NCBI GenBank assembly: GCA_973895155.1 | Contig: OZ316895.1 | Coordinates: forward strand, 16,430,001-16,494,000 | Direction: 5' to 3' | DNA length: 64,000 nt | DNA from: Marsupella aquatica | Taxonomy: Eukaryota > Marchantiophyta | The notes under the pieces: generated by a model | Database searches by the model: none | Told to the model about the DNA's origin: nothing | What the model saw: the letters and a program-made list of their open reading frames with translations, nothing else | In this document: positions 38,701 through 48,978 of the stretch, piece by piece | Position numbering within the stretch: the stretch's first letter is position 1 | Layout of the letters: every line of letters starts with the position of its first letter | Program-made: the position numbers and the translations under genes

Positions 38701-39242
38701 GTAGGAGAGGATATGAAATCGTATAAGTGGAAGGGATCTCAACGGCATTGTAGATATGTTCATCATGTGCTGGAAAATTCCTACTACTCACTTACAACGT
38801 GTCCTTTTGTGTCTCGTTTTGTGCTTGTTGTGGCAGACTTTATGAGGCAAAGGATGAAGTTCATGCACAGGCATTTAGAAGCAACGTATCTCTGGTTGCA
38901 GAGCAAAGGTTACCTCTGGAGGAACGTGTTAGCAAAATTGGGAAGTCCAACACATTTAATGGAAGTAGTGTTAAAGGTCTTGGCGGCAGCCGGGAAATAT
39001 CATTTAATCCAGGGTCAAACTCTAGAAATACATTCAATGAGACAAGTAGTCATAAGCGCAGCATCGATTCTCTTGGATTGAGCAGAGACGATCAGGGCAG
39101 AGGCAGGGGAAGAGGGAGGGGAAGAGGAGGAGGAGGAGGAGGAGGAGGGAGGGGAAGAGGAGGAGGAGGAGGAGGGAGGGGAGGAGGAGGAGGAGGAGGG
39201 GGAGGGCGAGGAGGAAGAGGCAGGGGTAGAGGGCGAAGTTAA
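32752..39242 (+). CDS. NOL10: NOL10 / Enp2 nucleolar WD40 protein of the 40S processome
   Basis: Nucleolar protein needed for pre-18S rRNA processing; yeast Enp2 works with Bfr2 and Lcp5. Exons: 32752-32878, 33032-33130, 33274-33365, 33580-33680, 33898-33988, 34372-34430, 34906-35026, 35389-35457, 35648-35700, 36144-36252, 36390-36560, 36903-37061, 37315-37407, 37513-37710, 38219-38460, 38837-39242; all phases close, about 729 residues (human about 688). The N-terminal half is a WD40 propeller (roughly 60-330, for example GLIAIGGEDGAIECFDLRQK). Then come the YDDYKFVTRKDLERLNLTNL block, coiled charged segments, the NUC153 motif DDRFSALFKDEAFQVDED (about 503-520), an acidic Ser/Glu stretch with KRKRGE, and a C-terminal Gly/Arg-rich tail. 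The ATG gives MAGPGGMKVTDLNGVKVYTV, as in the family. The intron after 35457 begins GCAAGT, a GC-AG intron. Confidence 0.95.
34127..34151 (+). repeat. Short interstitial telomere-type repeat (TTTAGGG)n in a NOL10 intron
   Basis: Three consecutive TTTAGGG units followed by a broken TTCAG lie in the intron between the exons ending 33988 and starting 34372. A second telo-box-like AAACCCTAAACCCT lies in the intron before 33274. Telo boxes are frequent near plant ribosome-biogenesis genes, though usually 5' of the coding sequence. Confidence 0.85.
39094..39239 (+). repeat. Purine-rich GGA/AGG simple repeat coding the NOL10 Gly/Arg tail
   Basis: Runs of GGA and AGG triplets encode alternating GRGRG and GGGGG blocks at the extreme C terminus of NOL10. 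Such RGG-like tails are common in nucleolar RNA-binding proteins but the length is probably variable between strains because of the simple-repeat DNA. Confidence 0.9.
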
Positions 39243-40620
39243 TAGAACCCAGGGATTGATACCAGTCGGGAAATTTTGTAGACTGCTAGGTTTTTTAAGT
39301 TTTGAAGAGTGTAAGATTTCGGAGCACGTGAGAGAAGCATTCCTGTTGTTTTGTTCCCCAATTGTTGTGAAAGTTCTGCACGGGAAAATTTATTGATTGT
39401 TTGACCTACTTGACAGCCTTCTCCTTCTGGAATCATTTTTGTATCCAACGATATTACTTTGGCTGGTGCTGAAACGAAGAACAGTGTAGAATGGAAGTAC
39501 TCGCAGGATTTGTAACACGATGTGCAGTCTCGGCCCTTGGCTAATGGATCCCTTCCGCTAACGTTCTTATCTGTAGTATATTATGTAAATTCGTTACTAA
39601 GTCCTGGTTGTCGCGTACAGTTCATAGTGGAACAATAGTTTCATTGCGAGATGGAAATTACTATGTAAATTCGCAGTTCCTCTATCTTTTATCCACACCA
39701 CCGTAGCCATAGCTTGACAATTAACTGAGGGACTCACGGGAGCATTTGCACACGCTTTAAAAAGTTGACTCCAGACTAGGGACTGTTAAAAATCGAGTCG
39801 CAACATCACAATTGGAGACATGTTATCTTCTGTAGGTGAAAAGCACGAATTTGTGCGATCTTCAAATTTTGGGCCACAAACTGGGAACCCGAATATGTAG
39901 CATTTTTGTTATTTCGTCTGTAATAGCCAAGTCAAATGCCTGCGGGAGAAATACCGTATGCCTTGTTACTTGGGCAAAGAGTATTAATTGTCCCTCTTCA
40001 CTCAGCTTCCATCCTAATGCTCCGATGGATCCTTCAAATGGGGCTTATTCAAACGCCATACAGCCCACAACTCCCGTCTATGGATGCTAGGTCCTAAAAG
40101 TTTTGCAAACAGACTCACATTTTCCATAGTGAGCCTACTCTTGTTGCAAATTTCGGCGTCGAAGATATACACGACCTCGAGGCTGCTCTAGGAAAGACCT
40201 CGTCTTCCTTCACTTGAGTAATTCTGCACAACAAAGTCTACTGCTCTCTAGGTTGCCTTAAGACCTCAATCACTACGTCAGTTTCGACGGACAGTGCACA
40301 ATCGCACAGAAAGAGAACATCACGATTTGGGTGAAATTTAATTGAACTAATTTGAATACAATTTTGAGAATGAATAGATGGGGCCAAGAGGGCCCTTTTC
40401 GTATGCCCTTGATGTCAATTCTACCTCCGGTGAGCCAATGTGTCTTGGTTGATTTCAGCCACATGTAGACTGTTGAGCTTTTCAAATGGGTTCATGTGTC
40501 AGGAGTCCCCAGATATCGCCTACTTCTAATTCTCAAAGTCTTGGTTGGTTCAGCCACATGTAGATTGTTGAGCTTTTCAAATGGGTTCATGTGTTAGGAG
40601 TCCCCAGATATCGCCTGCTT
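39243..40620. other. Convergent 3' region between NOL10 and MSRA5
   Basis: Holds the 3' untranslated parts of two genes that face each other. No further gene is recognised. The stretch 39700-40300 shows nothing of note; 40443-40620 is part of a duplicated segment that includes the MSRA5 end. Confidence 0.65.
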
Positions 40621-40633
40621 CTAATTCCCAAAG
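40443..40633. repeat. 96-base tandem duplication across the MSRA5 stop codon
   Basis: Copy one (40443-40538) and copy two (40539-40633) both run from TCTTGGTTG through CAGCCACATGTAGA, TTTTCAAATGGGTTCATGTG and CCCCAGATATCGCCT to TTCTAATTC(C/T)CAAAG. Copy two contains the last codons and stop of MSRA5; copy one is a downstream echo of them in the 3' untranslated region. Confidence 0.93.
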
Positions 40634-43258
40634 ATTTTCAACAATTGAGGTCTGCTCTTGAGTAAAGGGCTGACCTTAGCATCAATTAGCTTTTCTACGG
40701 ACTTCCCACAAAATCCAGCAGCATAGCTGTTCAACTTGGCTGCGGTGGTGGAGGTAATCAGTTGATCTTCCGACCAATCCCCAAAGAATTGAAACAACGT
40801 CATCTTCCTTTTCAGCTCGAATTTCTGCATCGTAATAATGTGATACCCTCACCATCAGCAACGTGACTCAGAGAGCTACAAGAAATTGTCCCATCAGAAG
40901 AACTCTCAAATCTAACTAATCCATTGTTATTTCTATTGGTAATTGCGTGGAATTGAAAAAAATTGGTGAGCCAGTCAAAAAATAAGTTTTAACTTGTTTT
41001 GTCTTGCATAAGCACATCAGCTAGTTTGGATGTCCGCATGTAAGAGTCTGAGGCCTGATTTGAGCTAAGACATCTGCTGCAAAATACTCTGAATCACTGA
41101 CAAGAACAAAACCGCGTATCTCATTACAGTGCGCTTTAAATGAAAAACCACTTTATGCACTTAAGTTTCGCTTAAAACTCGGACCAACCAAACGTAATGC
41201 TTAGGGACGGGTACTAATTCAGGCAAAGCAACTTTACGATCTCGAGTTACCTTCTCTGCAGAAGATCGAATGGCGGGCAAGGCCCCTGATCTTAAACCCA
41301 AACCAGTCCTTGCTAAGTCACTGTGTTGTGATGTATAATGCAATCCTCGCCAAGGTAAGTGTACTATATTGAGTGGTAACTGCTGCATTGATTGCAGATT
41401 GGCTCTGGGTACGATGGGTGCTGTCTGGAAGAATTGAGTCCTTTCTATTTGCTCGGGTATGAGATATCAAAAGTTTGGATCGACAGAGAAGACAATCACT
41501 TAAGGAGAGCTTCGAAAGGGAGCAGGATAGTCATCCATCTCAGTTGCAAGATAAAAAAGAGCCAAACGGGAACTGCGACTATGAATTTTATAGTCTCTCA
41601 TTACGACAATGATTAAGATTACACGGAGCTGTCCTTGACACGTTCCAGATTCTCCTCTACAAGATGAAAACAGTTCAACGGAAATGCAATCTAGAAATGA
41701 TAAAACAGTGTGATTGTTGAAGGAAGAAAGAGACTGTTTAAACGGACGATACCTGATGTTCTGCTGCTGCTGCGTAAAAACCTGACAAAGGTAGCACTTC
41801 AGTAGTGACGACAGTCGACCCTCCCACTTTGATTTGCTCTCTTTCCTTGCTCACAATAGCGAGAACTCCTTCGTCCTCGCTCTGAGTTAATATAACAGAC
41901 CTGCATCATCGTCCCAAATTGCCAGATCGGGACTTAATAAGTAGGGGCCTTCCAACTGATTAACTCCTACAACCTCAGAAGGGAAAGTCACGACACTTGT
42001 CGGTATTGACTCCGCATACAAGGTATCCGTCCCAAGCTGGAACTGGTGTCTAAAGCGTCAAATCTACTCATGTTTTGAGTTGGTCAAAACAAAGTAACAA
42101 GCATGCCTCAGATCTGTGTAGTCGAGCAACGGCTAAAATCTCTGGTTGCAACCAAGCCAGCATTCACCATCAGGCCAAGAAGGAACTTGATTTTTACCTG
42201 TACTGGTCACCGACATCCGGGCCCTGGCCAAAATTCTGTGTAGGGTCATGATTTGACCAGAACACATCGAGCAACTGCTCGTATCTGATTGTTGAGGAAT
42301 CGTACTCAACCTGAAACAACACGATCTTCTTGAATCACTACCGGGATATGACCTGGAAAAAAGCTGCTATAACTGTTTACGTGGTGTAAACGTGTAGAAG
42401 CTAGGTCCATTCCTGACATTTTGAAACAAGTTGGACCCGGCTTTAAGTTTGCGTTTATTGGGAGTTCCTGAATTTACTGCAACTAAATTCACTTTGAAAT
42501 AAGGCAAGAGTAAAAAGCCAACGCTTGTTTTGTTTTACAATAACTTCTTCAAACAATTCGCTTTGTTTGCAAACTATTCAATTTGGTTTACGACAACGAT
42601 GGCAAATATATTCACTACTGGTTTATTTACAACTACTTCCATGAACAATTCCTTTTGGTTTAAAACATCTACCACAAACGACCCAACGTTCCATTTGGTG
42701 TGAAACAGCTGTCACAGGAAGCAATTGTCTTGGGTTTACAACAACTTCCACAGTCAACTCTTTGTAATTTGCAACAAGTACTAGTACAACAAAGAATTCA
42801 TTCAATTCACAACAACTGTCAGCAGTAGTTCCTTTTGGTTACACAGCATCTGCCACAAAACAAATGATCTCGCTGTAAAACCAATTGTTTCGCGCAAGAT
42901 TCGATGAGAAATCATCGTGCTACGTACGAACCTCGACACACTCAGCCTGATCACCGATGTTGTGATAATCAGGGTTCAGTTTGGTGCCTCCGCAATATCC
43001 CACCCGCGTTTTCAGCACTCCCTGCAGACATCCGAACACGGCCTCCCCTCTCCAGAAACTTCCCATGGCGAACACCGCTGTAGCCCTCCTCGGCCCCTCC
43101 TCGCCTTCCTTCTCGCGTACCAATTCTGCAGTCCCTTTCGAGACCCGAATTCCGTGCGCAACGCCAACGCCATAGCAAATCCATAATCCGACCACCACCA
43201 CAGACAGGCATCGAAATCCTTCCGCACCGACACGATTTCTCTCTGTACGAAGATGCAT
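40621..43258 (-). CDS. MSRA5: MSRA5-type peptide methionine sulfoxide reductase homolog with Ser at the catalytic Cys
   Basis: Family members reduce methionine-S-sulfoxide in proteins; the plant MSRA5 branch is divergent and predicted secretory. Exons on the minus strand: 43258-42932, 42310-42198, 41900-41753, 40824-40621; phases close, 263 residues (Arabidopsis MSRA5 about 254). A hydrophobic segment, [20 protein letters not shown] (residues 17-36), looks like a signal peptide or anchor. The core begins [20 protein letters not shown]; where canonical MsrA has GCFW this protein has GSFW (Ser67). Further family blocks are [36 protein letters not shown] and [13 protein letters not shown]. Remaining cysteines nearby are Cys77, Cys89 and Cys107. 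My recollection is that Arabidopsis MSRA5 also has Ser there, so the change is probably lineage-wide rather than a local mutation. The first donor is an unusual GTTCGT. The ATG at 43256-43258 is chosen to put the hydrophobic segment near the terminus. Confidence 0.9.
42480..42880. repeat. Degenerate ~50-base repeat within MSRA5 intron 1
   Basis: Words of the type TTTTGGTTTACAACAACTTCCACA recur about every 45-60 bases (near 42587, 42653, 42692, 42730, 42832). The pattern is strongly diverged. It resembles in style, though not in sequence, the arrays upstream of the same gene. Confidence 0.6.
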
Positions 43259-43578
43259 GACTGTCGGTCGGTCGATGACTACGACGAACACAGAAACGAA
43301 TGAAGCACCAGAAGTCGGAACTACTATTAGAGATAAGACTCTCTTAAACTTTTCTCTCTCTCGCCCTCTCAATCCTACAAAAAATCCTGATTCCCGGATT
43401 ACTCTCCTTTCGAGAGAAATTGGACGGCGGTCTGTTTTCCTAATCTCCGGTTCCGTCGGAGCTCGATCAGGAGAACGTGGGCGGAAATCTCTTCACTGTT
43501 GAATCTTGACCACGTTCATATACGCGTAAAACCCATAGACAACAGTAGATGTTTACCGAAAGGGGGCTCTTTTTTCTG

Positions 43579-43632
43579 CTCTACTCTAATCTACTCTACT
43601 CTACTCTCCTCTCCTCTCCTCTCCTCTCCTCA
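43579..43632. repeat. Pyrimidine microsatellite (CTACT)n(CTCCT)n upstream of MSRA5
   Basis: A run of TACTC units passes into CTCCT units about 320 bases upstream of the MSRA5 ATG (AGGAG on the coding strand). CT/GA tracts often lie in plant core promoters or leaders; a role here is a guess. Confidence 0.85.
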
Positions 43633-44074
43633 GTTCTGCACTTCAATTTGCTCTCTTTCTCTCTAGAGAGACGGCTGAAGACAGAGTCGGACATGATCGT
43701 GCAGAATTGAAAGACCAAAGGCTCCTGAAAAACCTTACATCGAATCGACGGATCGAACGGGGTTTAGATATCTGTGAACGTCACAGTTTTCCGTTTGCTT
43801 TTGTAGCATAGTTTTTGGGGGGAAACTCGACGTGTTATTTTCCCCTCCCCTGTTTAATATATAGTAGCCTGATTACCATTGCAGGTGATTTGACCAAATA
43901 AAGACACTCTAAGATAGTCCTAATGTAAGTTTACAGATATTTCTGAGTTGGGGATCTGCACTTTCTTTAATAGTGTATAGTAGCCTTGTTTAATATATAG
44001 TAGCCTGACTACAGTAGCCTGATTACCCTTTCCTCGAAGAAAAAATGAATGGCAATAGAAAAAACTTGATTCAA

Positions 44075-44850
44075 TGCTATTTCGTGTTCATCCCTTTGTC
44101 TCCAACCTCACTTTCAGTTATGCCTTCAATTAGGGGGGCTTTACAAGATTGCTATTAGTGTTCATCCCTTTGTCTCCAACCTCACCTTCAGTTATGCCTT
44201 CAATTTAGGGGGGCTTTGCAGGATTGTGGGGGCCATTCATCAATTAAGGGGGCTTTACAAAATTGCTCTTTGTGTTCATCCCTTTGTCTCCAACCTCACC
44301 TTCAGTTATGCCTTCAATTTAGGGGGGCTTTACAGGATTGTGGGGGCCATTCATCAATTAGGGGGGCTTTACAAAATTGCTATTTGTGTTCATCCCTTTG
44401 TCTCCAACCTCACTATGCCTTCAATTAGGGGGGCTTTACAAGATTGTGGGGGCCATTCATCAATTAGGGGGGCTTTACAAAGATTGAAGTTCGTGTTCAT
44501 CACTTTGTCTCCAACCTCACTTTCAGTTATGCCTTCAATTAGGGGGGCTTTACAGGATTGTGGGGGCCATTCATCAATTAGGGGGGCTTTACAAGATTAC
44601 TATGAGTTTTCATCCCTTTGTCTCCAACCTCACTTTTAGTATACCTTCAATTGGGGGGGCTTTACAAGATTGTGGGGGCCACTCAGTGTCTAAAGCAATT
44701 ACCCTTTCCTTGAAGAAGAAAAAAAGATAGCAAAAGAAAAAAGTTGATTCAATGCTATTTTGTGTTCATCACTTTTGTCTCCAACCTCACGTTCAGTTAT
44801 CCCTTCAATTAGGAGGGCTTTACCTGATTGTGGGGGCCATTCGGTGTCTC
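44075..44850. repeat. Tandem array with TTCATCCCTTTGTCTCCAAC and AGGGGGGCTTTACAAGATTG blocks
   Basis: About six to eight copies of a composite unit: GTGTTCATCCCTTTGTCTCC, AACCTCACTTTCAGTTATGC, CTTCAATTAGGGGGGCTTTA, CAAGATTGTGGGGGCCATTC. Some units repeat the last two blocks twice, so unit length alternates between roughly 70 and 130 bases. The copies are very similar, suggesting recent expansion. A last diverged copy ends near 44850. Confidence 0.92.
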
Positions 44851-45499
44851 TCTATCGAAAGCAAAGTTGATGGTCACTTCCATAGACTAAAGTTAAAATG
44901 TCTGAGCCAAAATGTGTGTATAAATGCAATTCCATGAAAAGCAGTGGCCGTTTGCTCCATTTTTTAAGACCAACTCAAGAAGAGGTCTAAGTTCTTGACA
45001 GAAAACAGATACACATCAGCCAAAAAAGGGAACCCACAAGGAGCCTACCCACTTCACAGGGCATCAAGAATTATAATACAATGTTCCGCCTTTTTATGCA
45101 GTGTTGTCTTTTGAATTTGAAGTGTCCAAAAAGTAATGAATCTGACCAAAGAGAAGGAATAAACATAAATAGAATTATATTTAGTGTGAGGGAAAGGGTG
45201 ACACGTTTTCCAAGTAAAAAATAAAGAGTACTGTAGAATACCAATGCACAATAATCAAGTACTTCCTAGACCATATATGCATAGTACCATCATTGCCTAG
45301 GAAGTTATCCATACATAAGAAATACTCCTCTCCATGCCTAGACATAGATGTCAAGTACCCACATGATCATTTGTGTCATAAGAAGAGTTATACTTATTAC
45401 AAATATTACATAATGTGATAGAAACATAAAGAGGGAAAAGGGGGGGGGTGGTTTAAGGGAATAAAAAAAGGAAAAATACAAAGACCAAAGTAATCCTTA

Positions 45500-46150
45500 A
45501 CCTGGAGGTAATTTGTGGTTGTTATCGAGCCTTTTTTTGCACCATGACATCTTTCACTAGATATCATTTGTGGTTGTTATCGAGCCTTTTTTTGCACCAT
45601 GACATCTTTCACTAGATATCATTTTGCGCAATGAGATCTTTTTAACAAAAAAATATTTTACTCAATGATATATCTTGCACCATTCATGATATTTTTCTCA
45701 AAAACATCTTTAGTATAACAGCATCTGTTATGCATTGACATCTTTTGCCAAACAAAATGTTTCATTTCTTAGACATCTTTTGCGCAATGATGTCTTCTAC
45801 TTAGCCACATCTTTTGAGCAACAACATCTTCGGAGTCATGACATATATAGTTTTACTTGATAGCTTCTTTGACATTATAACATCTTGTACTTGACGACAT
45901 CTTCAGTTGGACATAACGACATTATTGGCATCACTGCACTTTTCTATTTAATGACATCTTTCTACTTGATGACATATTTACATAACGACATCTTTTCCCT
46001 TGATAACATCTTTCACATATCGACATCTTTTTACTTGACGACATCTTTGGCAACATGACTTTTTGTTTAAAAACATCTGTTTACTTCAAGACATCTTTGG
46101 CAACATGACTTCTTTTTTCTTAACGACATTTTTGTACTTCATGACATTAA
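45500..46150. repeat. Short-period array built on ACATCTTT (about 18-22 bases per unit), block 1
   Basis: The words GACATCTTT, CGACATCTTT, ACTTGATGACATC and ACATAACGACATC recur dozens of times with slight drift. The block starts with a perfect duplication of about 58 bases (GTGGTTGTTATCGAGCC through TTTCACTAGATATCAT) at 45515-45630. Confidence 0.9.
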
Positions 46151-46879
46151 CTTCTATAATACAAGGTTGCGACTTTTTTTCCCGTGGTCGTCATTCAAAT
46201 TTTCAGGGCACAAAAAATAAGATATCCGGTAGAAGGAAGGAATAAAGACAAAATAAATTTAATTTAGTGTGAATGAAAAAGAGACACCAATGTCCAAGTA
46301 GGAGGGGATCAAATGACGTGTGATTTAATTTAGTGTGATTTTAGACCATTTGACGAACCCCTCACCCCTCTAAAAGAGAAAAGGTTGGGTTGCATCTTTG
46401 TTGGAGGAACTTGTCATGTGTCCATTCTTTTAAAGAAATTGGAGTTGTCAAGAATGCAAGAAAAAAAAATATAAATAAAAATTGGCTGCCTTGTGTTGTT
46501 GGAGAGTCTCCTTAGGGAATCAATCCTTAGGAAAAATAGAGTGAAAACAAAGTTATACTCAGAAAGAGGAATGGGCTTGTAGCAATCTTAAGAATCCATG
46601 ATAGGAAGGATTGTACATACTCAATAAGGTGTACATATTTTGACTAAGATAGTGCATAGTTTCGTGTAATATTGGTAGGAGTTAAATTTCAGATATTATT
46701 TCAGTCAATAGGGGACTACATACACTAATCAAATAAAACATTATTCTCCCAATATTTAGGGTGATTTTGTACATTCATTTTTTGTGTCATTTTCACTGCC
46801 AAAAAAACAAAAATTATAAGCTTCAAAGACTCAGTGAAGATCGTGGCACTAGCGTTGATTGCAAGGTGTCAGGTAAGGG

Positions 46880-47575
46880 GCACACTTTTACTTGATGATA
46901 TCTTTTTACTTCACAACATCTTTCACATAACGACCCATTTGGCACCACATCATCTTTTTATTTGATGACATATTTTTATTCATGACATCTTTCACATAAC
47001 AACATCTTGGCAAAATGACTTGTTTTTTGTTAACGACAATATTTTACTTGATGACAACTATTTACGTGATGACAACTTTTTGCTTGACGACATGTTTGGC
47101 AAAATGACTTCTTCTTTTTTAACGACATCCTTTACTTGACAACGTCTTTCACATAACTACATCTTTGGCAAAACAACTTCATCGCTCTTAACAACATCAT
47201 TTTACTTCACAACATCTTTCACATAATGACATCTTGGGTGACAGGACATTTTTTGTGCAACGCACGGGTATGGAGCTATTTTGTACTTAATAACATTGTT
47301 ATACTTAACAAAACCTTTAACATAACACGTTATCATGACATCATTGGCAACACGACCTCTATTTCTTCCACAACCTCTCGGTACGTCATGATGGCATCTT
47401 TCTTCTCAACAACCTCTTGGCCAACACGGCATCTTTTGTTCTCAATGACTTCTTGGCCGACACGACATCTTTTGTTCTCAACGACATCTTGGGCGACACA
47501 CCATCTTTCTTCCCAACGACCTCTTGGCCAACATGACCTCTTTTGTTCTCAATGATATCTTTGTCCAACGCACGG
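46880..47575. repeat. ACATCTTT array, block 2
   Basis: Same word family as block 1, separated from it by about 700 bases of other DNA. Toward the 3' end the unit has changed to TTCTCAACGACATCTTGG and CTTGGCCAACACGACATC, so a new subfamily has expanded from 47340 onward. Confidence 0.9.
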
Positions 47576-48325
47576 TTATTGAGCTAGTTGTAGGATATAA
47601 TGCCTCAAAAAACCTGAGCTACAGTTTTGAGGAACTATTAGTGTCCATAACTCTCAGGAAATAGGACCTTGTTAGGGCATCTCAACTGTCTTCATTTTGT
47701 CTCCGGTTGCTGTCAAGGTTGTTTTCCTGGAGAAAAGTGACGGGCACAAAAATGCTTGTCCGCCTTGGTTGTTGCAACCCTTGTGACCGGAGACCAAACT
47801 AGTACTTTCAGACCAAGTTTTCTTCGCACACTTCAAGGTTTGAAATTCCCTATTACATTTAACTATTAAGGTGCATCAAATCAAATTTTGAAGATTAAGA
47901 CCCCCTAGTGAGTGCTCAGGTCTCTTCATGAGGAGGTTTCAATGGCTGCACTACTAGGCATCTCAAAATACGGTCAATCTTCCATGTGTGGCCCAGGGCA
48001 GCAGGAAGCTGGTTGGGCATCGAATGTGAGGCCTGACCAGTCATGCCTGGGAATCATGACCAAAAGGGGGGCCCAACTTCTGAAAGGAATAGGACCCTAT
48101 TCCAGAATTATAGTCATTGACTTAGGTTGCCATTCACACACATTACCATGACCCCTCTCAAATCTGATTGCCCGAAAAGATCACTGCCTGGCTGTACCCA
48201 GTTTTGGTGCGCCCTAGTACCTTGCAAGCCACCCATGAATTGTGTTTTTTATTTTTCAATATTCAATACGCCCTACTACAAAGAGATACTTGATGGACCC
48301 AAGAGTGATCTAGACCTTTGATAGA

Positions 48326-48514
48326 TCTCAAATCAATGTCCCCAAAAGCTCATGGGGGTCTCATAGGGTCTATCCATTAAGGCATTTCAATTTAGGGGTC
48401 CATCAAGTATATCTTCAATTTAGGGGTCCATCAGGTCTCAAATCAATGTACCCAAAAGCTCATGGGGGTCTCATAGAGTCTATCCAGCAAGGCATTTCAA
48501 TTGAGGGGTCCATC
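48326..48514. repeat. Direct repeat of ~80 bases, two copies
   Basis: Copies at 48326-48407 and 48436-48514 both read from TCTCAAATCAATGT through AAAAGCTCATGGGGGTCTCA to CAATTTAGGGGTCCATCA or a close variant; a third copy of only the end lies between them. The phrase CAATT(T/G)AGGGG recalls the CTTCAATTAGGGGGG block of the array at 44 kb. Confidence 0.9.
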
Positions 48515-48572
48515 ACTTATTCACTTATATCTCTCCGCCCTACTACTACACCGCCCTACTACTACACTACAG

Positions 48573-48715
48573 TAGTCTAGTCTAGACTAGTATGCGTAGT
48601 CTGCTCTGCACTGCACTGCACTGCACTGCACTGCACTATTACTGCAGTAGTCTAGTCCAGTATAGTCCAGTCCAGTATAGTCCAGTCCAGTATAGTCTAG
48701 TCTAGTCTGCACTGC
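48573..48715. repeat. Microsatellites (TAGTC/TCCAG)n and (CTGCA)n upstream of SR45
   Basis: Five-base words TAGTC, CAGTA and TCCAG alternate across 48573-48712, interrupted by six tandem CTGCA units at 48604-48637. It ends about 260 bases before the SR45 start codon. Confidence 0.9.
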
Positions 48716-48978
48716 ACCACAGTAGTGTTCGTTTGTTTCCCTTCCCGCTAGGTCTGGTCTGAATCGCATTCCACGACCAAAACGAACAGGAGCAACGACG
48801 AGCAGAGAGCAGAGAGCACCAAAACGGTAGGGCAGTGTTTTCTTGTTGGCTTCGCAGGTCGAGAGGGCGGAAAGAAGAGAGGAGCTCGGCGACAAGGAGG
48901 AAGCGAACGAGAGAGTGAGAGAGAGAGAAAGAGAAAGCAAGGGAGAGTTGGATTGATCGTTGAAGAGCGCGCGTGGTG

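Larger units (their letters stand above)
43259..48978. other. Repeat-rich divergent spacer between MSRA5 and SR45
   Basis: At 5.7 kb this is the longest spacer between two divergent genes here. It is filled with at least five separate repeat families, listed individually. Between them, 44850-45480 and 46150-46880 are AT-rich with no recognisable coding. The SR45 leader probably occupies the last 200-250 bases, which include a GA-rich tract at 48905-48945 of the kind common in plant leaders. Confidence 0.65.

Noticed and set aside
43012-43233. Arg-rich frames on both strands over the MSRA5 first exon
   Set aside because: Shadows of the MSRA5 coding frame, which is supported by family conservation.
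45500-47575. CRISPR-like regular spacing of short repeats
   Set aside because: Units are degenerate, adjacent and without unique equal-length spacers, and the window is plant nuclear DNA.
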